A DNA stretch of 64,000 bases. Source: Gimesia maris. Its GTDB lineage: Bacteria; Planctomycetota; Planctomycetia; Planctomycetales; Planctomycetaceae. A program made the position numbers and the translations under genes. Positions within the stretch are counted from its first letter, which is position 1. Each line of letters begins with the position of its first letter. The stretch lies in the NCBI RefSeq assembly GCF_008298035.1, contig NZ_CP042910.1:7502001-7566000 (forward strand), written 5' to 3'. This document shows positions 1 through 7,273 of this stretch, in pieces. The notes beneath the pieces were generated by a model. It searched no databases. It had not been told where the DNA came from and worked only from the letters and a program-made list of their open reading frames with translations.

Positions 1-1117
1 TGATTTTCAAATAGCTCTGGTAACGCTGACGGGAAATAAAATCATGGGCGACGGCGCGTTTCACGCCGCAATCGGCTTCATGCGTGTGCGAGCAATCCGG
101 AAAACGGCACTGGGTCACAAACGGGATGAAGTCGCGGAAAAAGCCTTCGACTTCCTCAGGGATCACATCCCACAGCTCCAGCTGACGAATTCCCGGAGTG
201 TCGACCACCCAGCCACCGGAGGCGATTTCGAGCAGCAATGCAGAACGGGTTGTGTGCCGCCCCTTGCGGTTTTCCTGGCTGATCTCCGCCGTCTCCAGCG
301 AAAGCCGTTCGTCGACCTGATTCAGCAGCGATGACTTTCCCACGCCACTCTGCCCGGAAAAGACACTCTGTTTGCCTTTGAGCAGGGACCGCAGTCGCGG
401 AATGCCGGTTCCATCCACGACGCTGGTCAACACGATATCATATCCCATCTGTGCATACACGCCGATCAAAGGCTGAAAGGCGACCGGGTCAACCAGATCA
501 ATTTTGTTAATACAGATGATGGAGTGAATGTTACCTTTTTCCGAACTGATCAGGAAGCGGTCGATCAGCGAGGGCTTGAGCGGTGGATCGTCGGCTGAGA
601 CCACAATTACCGCCTGGTCGATGTTGCTGACGAGGATGTGTTCACGGCGTTTACTGCCTCGCGAAAGGTAGGAGCGGCGGGGTTCGACGCGTTCAATCAC
701 TGCCTGGTGCTCATCCCCTTCAGGGCGAATCAGCACATGATCGCCCGCGACGACAGCATTACGGTCATCGCGGGACATGGTTCTGACGAGCCGCCGGATG
801 GTACATTCGTAGCGGCTGCCATCTTCCACCTGTACGACCGAGTTCAAGCCCTGCGAACGAATCACCCGGCCTGGAATGCAGTTCTGCTCATCAATGTCGA
901 TGACGATCTCGGTGCCATCTTCGGTCTCATGCTCGACCCCCATGACGGTGCGATGGCGGGTGAGATCTCCTTTACCCGTCAGTCGCTCGCTGGTATCCCT
1001 GTACTGTGAATCGACCTGCTCGTCCATCTGGTGGCTGGCGAGTTTATTCTTCCGAACCTTTTTCTGCCGGTTCTTTTTGAACGCAACCCGGATTTTTTTC
1101 CCTTTTTTCTTAGCCAC
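1..1117 (-). CDS. rsgA: Ribosome small-subunit-dependent GTPase A (C-terminus cut by window edge)
   Basis: RsgA is a circularly permuted GTPase that helps late maturation of the 30S ribosomal subunit. Reading the minus strand from a GTG at 1117 gives 372 open codons to the window edge. The N-terminus is very basic (many Lys/Arg in the first 25 residues), followed by an OB-fold-like stretch. The G4-like INKIDL motif precedes the P-loop SGQSGVGKSS (near 330-358), which is the permuted order typical of the family. A DTPG switch motif follows, and then the zinc-binding Cys-Cys-His-Cys segment near 70-130. The GTG overlaps the stop of a 12-codon ATG frame by one base (TAGTG). An alternative ATG lies about 30 codons downstream, but the basic extension looks genuine. 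The gene sits 34 nt behind the FHA gene, so the two are probably cotranscribed. Confidence 0.93.
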   Translation of the reverse strand, partial: MAKKKGKKIRVAFKKNRQKKVRKNKLASHQMDEQVDSQYRDTSERLTGKGDLTRHRTVMGVEHETEDGTEIVIDIDEQNCIPGRVIRSQGLNSVVQVEDGSRYECTIRRLVRTMSRDDRNAVVAGDHVLIRPEGDEHQAVIERVEPRRSYLSRGSKRREHILVSNIDQAVIVVSADDPPLKPSLIDRFLISSEKGNIHSIICINKIDLVDPVAFQPLIGVYAQMGYDIVLTSVVDGTGIPRLRSLLKGKQSVFSGQSGVGKSSLLNQVDERLSLETAEISQENRKGRHTTRSALLLEIASGGWVVDTPGIRQLELWDVIPEEVEGFFRDFIPFVTQCRFPDCSHTHEADCGVKRAVAHDFISRQRYQSYLKI

Positions 1118-1151
1118 TACAGTTCTGGTTCCATCGCCTGCTGATCATAAT

Positions 1152-1658
1152 TCATGCGGAATCGTCCTGCTCATCATCCCCATCAATGAGAAACTTCAAA
1201 CCGAGTTCATCATCGGTCATCTGAGATTCGTCTTCCGGAAGCTCGATCTTGGCAGGCTTCTTTGCCGATGGTGCCAGCGGGCGTTCCGGACGTTTTTCCC
1301 GTTTGACAAGTCCCGCTTTTTCCATCAGGCTCATTTCGAACGGGTTCTCTTCTTCCGGCGGCGGTTCATCGGACTGGGGTGTATAGTTGATTTCATAATC
1401 GTGTTTGGCAATCGAGAGCTTATCTCCTGGCAGCAGCCACTTCATATCACAGCGGTCGCCGTTCACTTTGATCCCGTTGCGACTGTTCATATCACGGACG
1501 CGCCAGTAGCCATTAAGGAATTCCAGCTGGCAGTGATGCGATGAGATATTGGGAAACTGCAGCGTGATATCGCATTTACTGCGGCGGCCAATCAATAACA
1601 CTTCAGACAGCAGCGGAATCGGGTCGCCGCCTCCACACGGGTTCAGTTCACCTAACAT
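1152..1658 (-). CDS. FHA domain protein
   Basis: This 168-residue protein has an N-terminal forkhead-associated (phosphothreonine-binding) domain at about residues 15-95. The conserved signature is visible as IGRRSKCDI, then SSHHCQLEF, then DMNSRNGIKVNG. The C-terminal third is charged and low in complexity, with many Glu, Asp, Lys and Pro residues, and looks disordered. There is no signal peptide or membrane segment, so it is cytoplasmic. FHA proteins read out Ser/Thr kinase phosphorylation, and a kinase cluster with another FHA protein lies at 28-33 kb. No direct link between the two can be shown. Immediately downstream is rsgA. The fold is certain; the partner is unknown. Confidence 0.85.
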   Translation of the reverse strand: MLGELNPCGGGDPIPLLSEVLLIGRRSKCDITLQFPNISSHHCQLEFLNGYWRVRDMNSRNGIKVNGDRCDMKWLLPGDKLSIAKHDYEINYTPQSDEPPPEEENPFEMSLMEKAGLVKREKRPERPLAPSAKKPAKIELPEDESQMTDDELGLKFLIDGDDEQDDSA

Positions 1659-1809
1659 TCTGACTTCCTGGTGCCTCTATAATGTATTGTTTACCAAAAG
1701 ATCATGAATTGCCCGCATGACTTTAATCTATACTGCTGGTCACACATTATAAAGTCTTTCTCTTCAGAAAAGTCAGATTTTGGGGATAGTTCAGGGGGAC
1801 AACTTGCTC

Positions 1810-1815
1810 TATACT
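1810..1815 (+). promoter_or_regulatory. Putative -10 element of rnpB
   Basis: TATACT lies 12 nt before the predicted 5' end of the RNase P RNA. The surrounding 11-mer TCTATACTGGA recurs exactly at 2361-2371, upstream of the next gene, and TCTATACTG occurs again at 1727-1735. No good -35 hexamer is seen at 17 nt. Confidence 0.35.
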
Positions 1816-1827
1816 GGAAGATTCAAT

Positions 1828-2209
<382 letters not shown>

Positions 2210-2359
2210 TATTGATTTTCCCTGCAACGCTCACCCGCAACATCACTTCGACAACACGCCCGTCGACCACATGTAGTCATATTGATTGTAATAAATTCTA
2301 CAATATTGCACTTTTGACAACACGCCAGATCATTACCACGACACAATGATATTTTTTAT

Positions 2360-2378
2360 GTCTATACTGGATATAGAC
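2360..2378. promoter_or_regulatory. Inverted repeat with embedded -10-like TATACT
   Basis: GTCTATA and TATAGAC form a perfect 7-bp inverted repeat around a 5-nt centre. It lies 121 nt upstream of the gene at 2500 and contains a TATACT hexamer in the same 11-mer context as the element before rnpB. It could be a promoter overlapped by an operator. Apart from this, the stretch 2210-2499 is AT-rich and shows nothing recognisable. Confidence 0.3.
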
Positions 2379-2499
2379 TTAGGGCCTTTCCGCATTTTTA
2401 TGGCACGGTAGCTGCAATAGTACTCTTTCATCAACAACAAGTGAATCACTTGAAAACAAAAAAGCCACTTTAAAAAATTCGAAACCATTAAAGGAGATA

Positions 2500-2940
2500 A
2501 TGATGAAAAACTTCACACTCGCAATCGCAGCTATGGCAGCCGTTACTTTGATCAGCAGCACTTCATTTGCTGCCACTCCGTTCTGCGGCACCAGCAGCTA
2601 CTACAACTCAAAATATGACACACGTTACAATTCCACAGCCAGCCGAAACTGGAATAACAACTCCTATTCAAGCTACAACAGCAGCTACCTGAATAGCCGG
2701 CCGTTGTTCACTCCCTACAATCCTGCTGTGAATCGTTACAACAGTACTTACACCGGGCTGTTCAACACATACCGTCCTGTGTCGAATTACACCTCGTCTT
2801 ACTACAACAACAAGTACAGTAACTACAAAACCAACTACAAGTACAACAATGATCGTCACGATCGTTTTGACAATGATCGCCACGACCGACATGACCACGA
2901 TCGTTACGACTATAAAAACAACTGGCGTCACAATCGCTAG
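2500..2940 (+). CDS. Small exported Tyr/Asn/Ser-rich protein with basic His/Asp/Arg tail
   Basis: This 146-residue protein is not assigned to a family. The first 25 residues form a clear signal peptide (MMKNFTLAIAAMAAV followed by a small-residue cleavage region ending SFA-A). The mature part is dominated by Tyr, Asn and Ser (SSYYNSKYDTRYNS, SYSSYNSSYLN). The last 30 residues are built from short repeats of N-D-R-H-D-R type, encoded by near-repeats of GATCGTCACGATCG. A strong ribosome binding site, AAAGGAG, lies 7-8 nt before ATGATG, so the start could be either Met. The composition suggests an exported, intrinsically disordered surface or matrix protein. A rho-independent terminator follows directly. 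Confidence 0.75.
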   Translation: MMKNFTLAIAAMAAVTLISSTSFAATPFCGTSSYYNSKYDTRYNSTASRNWNNNSYSSYNSSYLNSRPLFTPYNPAVNRYNSTYTGLFNTYRPVSNYTSSYYNNKYSNYKTNYKYNNDRHDRFDNDRHDRHDHDRYDYKNNWRHNR

Positions 2941-2970
2941 GTCGAAATGAAAAAGGTAAACCATCCCTCT

Positions 2971-3002
2971 CTGGTCGGGTTCTGCCCGGCCAGGGGTTTT
3001 TA
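2971..3002 (+). terminator. Rho-independent terminator of the 2500-2940 gene
   Basis: CTGGTCGGG at 2971-2979 pairs with CCCGGCCAG at 2985-2993 (one G-U pair) across a 5-nt loop. It is followed by GGG and a T run, 30 nt after the stop codon. Confidence 0.8.
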
Positions 3003-3020
3003 ATAAATCATGCATGCAAA

Positions 3021-3060
3021 ACGGACCCGCGCCAATCTGGTTGCGGGTCCGTTTCTGTTT
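3021..3060. terminator. Second strong hairpin, possible terminator
   Basis: ACGGACCCGC (3021-3030) and GCGGGTCCGT (3043-3052) form a perfect 10-bp stem followed by a T-rich stretch broken by C and G. It may be a back-up terminator for the upstream gene, or a separate hairpin element. Confidence 0.5.
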
Positions 3061-3103
3061 TCCAGGCGTACGATCAAGTAGCTCTCTGAATCTGATAGCG
3101 CAT

Positions 3104-3136
3104 AAAAAAAGACTCCGAGCTGATTTGCTCGGAGTC
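3104..3136 (-). terminator. Terminator downstream of tRNA-Leu
   Basis: GACTCCGAGC (3111-3120) pairs with GCTCGGAGTC (3127-3136) around a 6-nt loop. On the minus strand it is followed by seven U residues. It lies 12 nt after the 3' end of the tRNA. T runs on both sides mean it could work in both directions. Confidence 0.8.
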
Positions 3137-3148
3137 TTTTTTATTCAA

Positions 3149-3233
3149 TGCCCAAGAGAGGATTCGAACCTCCACATCCATTACAGATACTAGAACCTGA
3201 ATCTAGCGCGTCTGCCAATTCCGCCACTTGGGC
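3149..3233 (-). tRNA. tRNA-Leu (anticodon CAG)
   Basis: This is an 85-nt tRNA with a 7-bp acceptor stem GCCCAAG/CTTGGGC, the long variable arm expected of a class II tRNA, and the T-loop GGTTCGAATCC. The anticodon stem CTAGA/TCTAG encloses the loop TTCAGGT, giving anticodon CAG, which reads CUG leucine codons. The discriminator base is A. The CCA end is not encoded. It ends just upstream of its own terminator hairpin. Confidence 0.95.
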
Positions 3234-3497
3234 CTGGTTGTTTTTCGTATCCCTTTTTAAAACAAGCTTTTACGTCGATTTTATTGCATCGAAATCAGAG
3301 CCTGCCACAGGGAAGCAGGTATAGTAAAGACTTTCCTCCCTTTTTTCCAGTCATAGATACGCGAAATTTCTCATATCGTGGTTGAGGGATCTTAACCCGA
3401 ATAATCCCTGTAAACTGAGGTTTTTCGCATCAACAGAGTCTGTTAGACTTCGCATCCCTCTCTTATCTCATCTGAATCCTTGTCGCCGAATAATTCC

Positions 3498-4925
3498 ATG
3501 CAGTCGAATCCAGGACTTTTTACGTTCCTGATCTTCATGTTGGCACCCACCCTGGGATGGACGCAAGACCACTTGCCCCTGGCCAATGCGGCCACCGCTG
3601 CGCGTATCAGAGTGAGTGATCCCCAGGAAACACAGACTTACTTTGGCGATTCTCAACCAGAAACAGCATCAGATACGCGCTACGCCACCATTGATGAGGC
3701 TACGGGCCCATTTGTCCCTCCCGAACCTGGTACGGCGTCACTCGATCCCATCGTTCAGCCACTACCGGAATACACAGACCTGTCGAGCAGTGAAGAAGCG
3801 CGTTTCGCCAGCCCGTTTTCTACCGATTCGAGCCAATTTGATATCGGGCTGAACCTCTACTCGGCCCCGCCATTTGCAGGCGGACTGATCGTATTCGGCC
3901 CGAATGTTGCCATGAAGATTGGTGGTTTTGTGAAAGCCGATTTCATTTATGATTTTAATCCGATTGACTCGACGGATTCTTTTGTGACCACCAGCATACC
4001 CGTCGACGCTCCGCCGCGTACCAATTCACGGTTTCACGCCCGTCAATCGCGGCTGAGTTTTGACACGCGCTGGTTATCAGATGACAGAGTGATCCGAATT
4101 TATGTGGAAGGCGACTTCTTCAGCGAGGATGACCAGTTTCGGCTCCGACAAGCCTTCGGTGAAGTCGGATCCCTGCTGGTCGGACGCACCTGGACGACAT
4201 TCACTGACGTTGCTGCGGCGCCCGCCACACTCGATTTTGAAGGGTCGGTATCGAACGTCAATCGACGACAGGCGCAAGCCCGCTGGACGCAAATGATCTT
4301 TCACGAGGACCTGAAGCTGGCGCTCGCTGTTGAGGATACACGATTTATCATCGATACTCCTACTGGCATTACGGGCGAATCGCGGAGCCCGTCACCTGAC
4401 TTCGTAGGACACTTACGGCTGGACCGGGAACGAGCTCAAATTCAAGTCGCCAGCCTGTTTCGTGTTGTCGGCTTTCAGCCAACGGGACAGCCCGTGATTA
4501 CGAGATCTGCCTGGGGGCTGAACTTCACCGGAGTTTACCTCGTCACTGAGACGACCAAGGTTTATTCACAAATCCTGTTTGGCGAAGGAATCGGCAGCTA
4601 TCGTGATCTTCCGGATGCGGCGCCGACCGCAGTCGACCAGGGCGGATTACTGCCTATGTTTGGCTGGATGATCGGTGCGACTCATAACTGGAATGAATCG
4701 CTCAGTTCCAACTTTACGTATGCACAAAACGATCTCGGTACCACCGCATTTCAAAACCCCAACGACGTTGACCAGACGACCTATCTGTCTGCCAATTTAA
4801 TCTGGAGCCCGCTGGAACGTGTTAAGGTCGGTGTGGAATATCTGTATGGGACGCGAACGAACGTCAACGGTGCCATGGGAGACGCACATCGGCTCCAGGC
4901 ATCTTTCATCTTCGACCTGCCTTGA
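3498..4925 (+). CDS. DcaP-like outer-membrane porin
   Basis: This protein of about 475 residues starts with a signal peptide (MQSNPGLFTFLIFMLAPTLGW, cleaved near TQD). About 100 residues of variable linker follow, then a beta-rich domain beginning MKIGGFVKADFIYDFNP. The segments SRLSFDTRW, VEGDFFSED, LRQAFGEVGSLLVGRTWTTF, and the beta strands ending in VGVEYLYGTRTNVNG match the trimeric DcaP-type porin family. The role is passive uptake of small anions or organic acids across the outer membrane; the substrate cannot be read from sequence. The ATG at 3498 is preferred over an in-frame TTG at 3480 because the signal peptide begins there. The gene is monocistronic, and no terminator is visible before the repeat at 5061. 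Confidence 0.8.
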   Translation: MQSNPGLFTFLIFMLAPTLGWTQDHLPLANAATAARIRVSDPQETQTYFGDSQPETASDTRYATIDEATGPFVPPEPGTASLDPIVQPLPEYTDLSSSEEARFASPFSTDSSQFDIGLNLYSAPPFAGGLIVFGPNVAMKIGGFVKADFIYDFNPIDSTDSFVTTSIPVDAPPRTNSRFHARQSRLSFDTRWLSDDRVIRIYVEGDFFSEDDQFRLRQAFGEVGSLLVGRTWTTFTDVAAAPATLDFEGSVSNVNRRQAQARWTQMIFHEDLKLALAVEDTRFIIDTPTGITGESRSPSPDFVGHLRLDRERAQIQVASLFRVVGFQPTGQPVITRSAWGLNFTGVYLVTETTKVYSQILFGEGIGSYRDLPDAAPTAVDQGGLLPMFGWMIGATHNWNESLSSNFTYAQNDLGTTAFQNPNDVDQTTYLSANLIWSPLERVKVGVEYLYGTRTNVNGAMGDAHRLQASFIFDLP

Positions 4926-4967
4926 CGCTTGCACCGCGTTGACTGTCATACCTCACGCGTCTTACAG

Positions 4968-4996
4968 CCAGAGTACATCGCATTTAACCATAGCGT
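4968..4996 (+). repeat. Imperfect 29-nt direct repeat, left of repeat copy A
   Basis: CCAGAG-CATC-CATTT-CATAGCGTC is shared with 5509-5538 in the same orientation, with a few mismatches and one indel. The two copies bracket the dispersed repeat at 5061-5506. Confidence 0.5.
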
Positions 4997-5060
4997 CTCT
5001 CAATCTATTATACTCGGTCCAAATGGCACTCGAGACACTACAGTAAAACGGGACACAGCC

Positions 5061-5506
5061 TAATACAGAATCGGGTTTCCCATACGAGCTCGGCACGGCC
5101 GGGCGAGCCGGTCCGTGGCACACGGTAACCTGCATAGAAATTTCAATGTGCCCTGATAGATCAGACGCCCGTGTGCCACCGCTCGGCTTGACCGACGGTG
5201 CTGATGCAACACCAGAGAAAGACTCCCCTTCACTCAAAAAGTAGAGCGGGTAGCCCCGGATACAATCCGGGGTTGTCGCAGACAACAGGAAACTGTCAGT
5301 GAAATTGTACAATGAAGTTTCAGGTCACCCACCTGTCATGCAACAGGGGCGGTACACACCAGTTTCACCCGGCAATGCAAACCGATGAAACGCTCGAACG
5401 GAATTTTCTACCACGAAAAACACGAAATGACACGAAAACAAAACAGCGGGTGAGCACGGATGCAATCCGCGCCGAGCGCAGCGAGCAAGAGGTCCCAGCT
5501 GCCGCG
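5061..5506 (+). repeat. Dispersed ~450-bp non-coding repeat, copy A
   Basis: This stretch is the reverse complement of units at 11366-12545. Shared blocks in order are the GGCACGGCCGG/GGTCCGTGGCACA segment, the CGGCTTGACCGACGGTGCTGATGCAACA block, a CCCCGGAT/ATCCGGGG hairpin with TTGTCGCAGACAACAGGAAACTGTCAG, the CATGCAACAGGGGCGGTACACAC block, the ACGAAAAACACGAAATGACACGAAA block and the GCCGAGCGCAGCGAGCAAGAGGT end. Open frames crossing it are short and differ between copies, so it is treated as non-coding. It carries no transposase. Confidence 0.8.
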
Positions 5507-5508
5507 TT

Positions 5509-5538
5509 CCAGAGCGCATCACATTTCACTATAGCGTC
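5509..5538 (+). repeat. Imperfect direct repeat, right of repeat copy A
   Basis: This partner of 4968-4996 directly abuts the end of the dispersed repeat. It could be the duplicated edge of an insertion or part of a longer ancestral unit. Confidence 0.45.
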
Positions 5539-5730
5539 GTTGCCAGACCATGATGATATAAGAAACAGTAGCCAATCACCGTTTACGGATGGGGATGTTC
5601 TTCCAGAGTTAGACCTGGAAGGTCTCATGTTCGTCAGTTTGTGTATTGCCGGCGTTCTCCCATGTAATGAGCCCCCGTTTTTGCATGCGGGCAAAGGCCT
5701 GGTTCAGACGATCAGCAACAAAGCAAACTT

Positions 5731-6276
5731 TCAGGACTGCTGCTCTTTCCCTGTCAGCTGTTTTTCATGCTTCATGACCCAATTATACTGCTCGGGAGTA
5801 TCCGGCACCGTGACGCGTCGCTGTTTTGAGATTAACTCGAATGCCTCTGATGTCGTCAGGCCGTGCTGCAGCAATATGCCCGCCGCCGTCATCCCGGCCC
5901 GCCCGATGCCCGCGCGGCAATGTACGACAGTATGACTTCCTGTCAGAATACCCTGATACAGGGTCCGGGTGAAGTCCGCAAACTCTTCGATGGACGCAGG
6001 CAGACAACGGTCTGCGATGGGATACGATGTAAACAACATGCCGTGCTGTACTGCGAGTTGAGGTTCCTCTTCCAGGCCGACTTCGATGCTTTCCTCGTGT
6101 TCCAGTAACGAGACAATATGTGAAATTCCCAGCCGCGCGATCCCGGCGAATTCGTCTTCAATCCATTCCCCGGGAACCGGCCTGGCCATCACCGACAGCG
6201 AGCCGGCGCCGATCGTCTGGATGGGGTAGATGGATGGTTGGAACATTAGCTTGCCTGTCTCATTAATCAAAATCAC
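5731..6276 (-). CDS. Dual-specificity/tyrosine protein phosphatase-like protein
   Basis: This 181-residue cytoplasmic protein belongs to the cysteine-based phosphatase superfamily. The P-loop signature HCRAGIGRAG is at about residues 119-128, giving nucleophile Cys120 and Arg126. The upstream PIADR supplies a candidate general-acid Asp89, and the C-terminal QRRVTVPDTPEQ resembles small dual-specificity and CDKN3-like enzymes. The GTG start overlaps the previous stop by one base (TAGTG). An in-frame ATG at 6246 (MFQPS) is an alternative start. It is the last gene of a three-gene minus-strand set with the unknown CxxC protein and the small membrane protein. The substrate is unknown; protein phosphotyrosine/threonine and small phospho-metabolites both fit. 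Confidence 0.82.
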   Translation of the reverse strand: MILINETGKLMFQPSIYPIQTIGAGSLSVMARPVPGEWIEDEFAGIARLGISHIVSLLEHEESIEVGLEEEPQLAVQHGMLFTSYPIADRCLPASIEEFADFTRTLYQGILTGSHTVVHCRAGIGRAGMTAAGILLQHGLTTSEAFELISKQRRVTVPDTPEQYNWVMKHEKQLTGKEQQS

Positions 6277-6950
6277 TAACCACGATATCCCGTACCCGGA
6301 ACCCGACGTTCAAATTCGTCGCACAACCAGGTTTCCTGTACCTGACGTTCGAAATGATCGTGAATGTGAAAGAACTCCTCTTTCGACTTCACCTGCAGAT
6401 ATTCCTGTTTCAGATTCCGGAAGCACATCATACAACCAAACACACCATTTCCGTAGGGGCTATAGTCGGAATAAAGACAGTTGATACAAGCCTGGATAAA
6501 GAGTCCATCCGGCAATTGCTTCTGGATCTTCAGCAATTTATCTTCCATATCCTCCAACCTTCCGGAAGAGACATATTTAATAGCTTTGTATTCCAGAGCA
6601 ATCTGAAATCCCTCTTTATCAATTCCCCCACGGTCGTTTGGCTTACCCAATTCAAAATGAACTGAAAGATCAACTTTGATCAGTTGATTTCGATCATTGA
6701 CTAATACAGGAATTATGAACTCAAAATCACAGTCAACCAGACTGTCCTGATGAATTAGAAAACGATCCGGCAGGCCAACTGATTGCACCGGTTCCATGTC
6801 GTCGAACATTTTTCCCACAAATTCCCAGCCATCCAGATCAACACGGATGTCTGAACCATCGTTGGTCATGGTGCCGACGATGGTGCCTGTGCGGTCGGTG
6901 TAATGAAAAGGGCGCGGTTCCAGTGTCGGTTTTCCCGTCGGTTGATTCAC
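6276..6950 (-). CDS. Unknown protein with paired CxxC motifs
   Basis: This 224-residue protein is of unrecognised function. It is soluble, with no signal peptide or membrane segment. The N-terminal half is beta-rich. The C-terminal half carries CINC (155-158) and CMMC (173-176) flanking the segment SDYSPYGNG, which looks like a small zinc-binding knuckle. A long amphipathic stretch (LEDMEDKLLKIQKQL) precedes it. The gene overlaps the upstream membrane protein gene by 4 nt (ATGA) and the downstream phosphatase by 1 nt, so the three are translationally coupled. A metal-binding role is inferred from the cysteines only. Confidence 0.7.
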   Translation of the reverse strand: MNQPTGKPTLEPRPFHYTDRTGTIVGTMTNDGSDIRVDLDGWEFVGKMFDDMEPVQSVGLPDRFLIHQDSLVDCDFEFIIPVLVNDRNQLIKVDLSVHFELGKPNDRGGIDKEGFQIALEYKAIKYVSSGRLEDMEDKLLKIQKQLPDGLFIQACINCLYSDYSPYGNGVFGCMMCFRNLKQEYLQVKSKEEFFHIHDHFERQVQETWLCDEFERRVPGTGYRG

Positions 6951-7204
6951 TTCTGTTTCTTTCTCAACAGGTACTGCAGAAAGGAAGTAATGCCGGCGAA
7001 TTTATATTCGGGGTCGACATATTTTTCGATGACGTAAAACATAAAGTAATACAGGCGGGCGGCGGACCAGATCACGAGCAGCAGTAACAATGTGATCTGC
7101 CACGAACGCGTCTGGGCAATGATCAGCCCTGCAGCAAACAGCAGGATCACCAGAAACAGAAAGCCCTTGAGATAGATCAGACGTTTGCTTTTAAGATCGG
7201 CCAT
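6947..7204 (-). CDS. Small two-helix membrane protein
   Basis: This 85-residue protein has two hydrophobic segments, about residues 11-31 (YLKGFLFLVILLFAAGLIIA) and 36-58 (ITLLLLLVIWSAARLYYFMFY). It has a basic N-terminus and a basic C-terminal tail (LLRKKQK). It is not assigned to a family. It is the first gene of the coupled set with the CxxC protein and phosphatase, and it starts 70 nt after the stop of the large ATPase gene on the same strand. Confidence 0.7.
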   Translation of the reverse strand: MADLKSKRLIYLKGFLFLVILLFAAGLIIAQTRSWQITLLLLLVIWSAARLYYFMFYVIEKYVDPEYKFAGITSFLQYLLRKKQK

Positions 7205-7273
7205 GCTTGTTGGGACTGAGTCTTAGGGGAAGATAATCTTATAAAGTTCTATTAATTCTAAAATCCCTTTTAA

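Noticed and set aside
876..1544. Open frame of 222 codons on the plus strand
   Set aside because: It is antisense to rsgA and the FHA gene; both minus-strand products have clear motifs.
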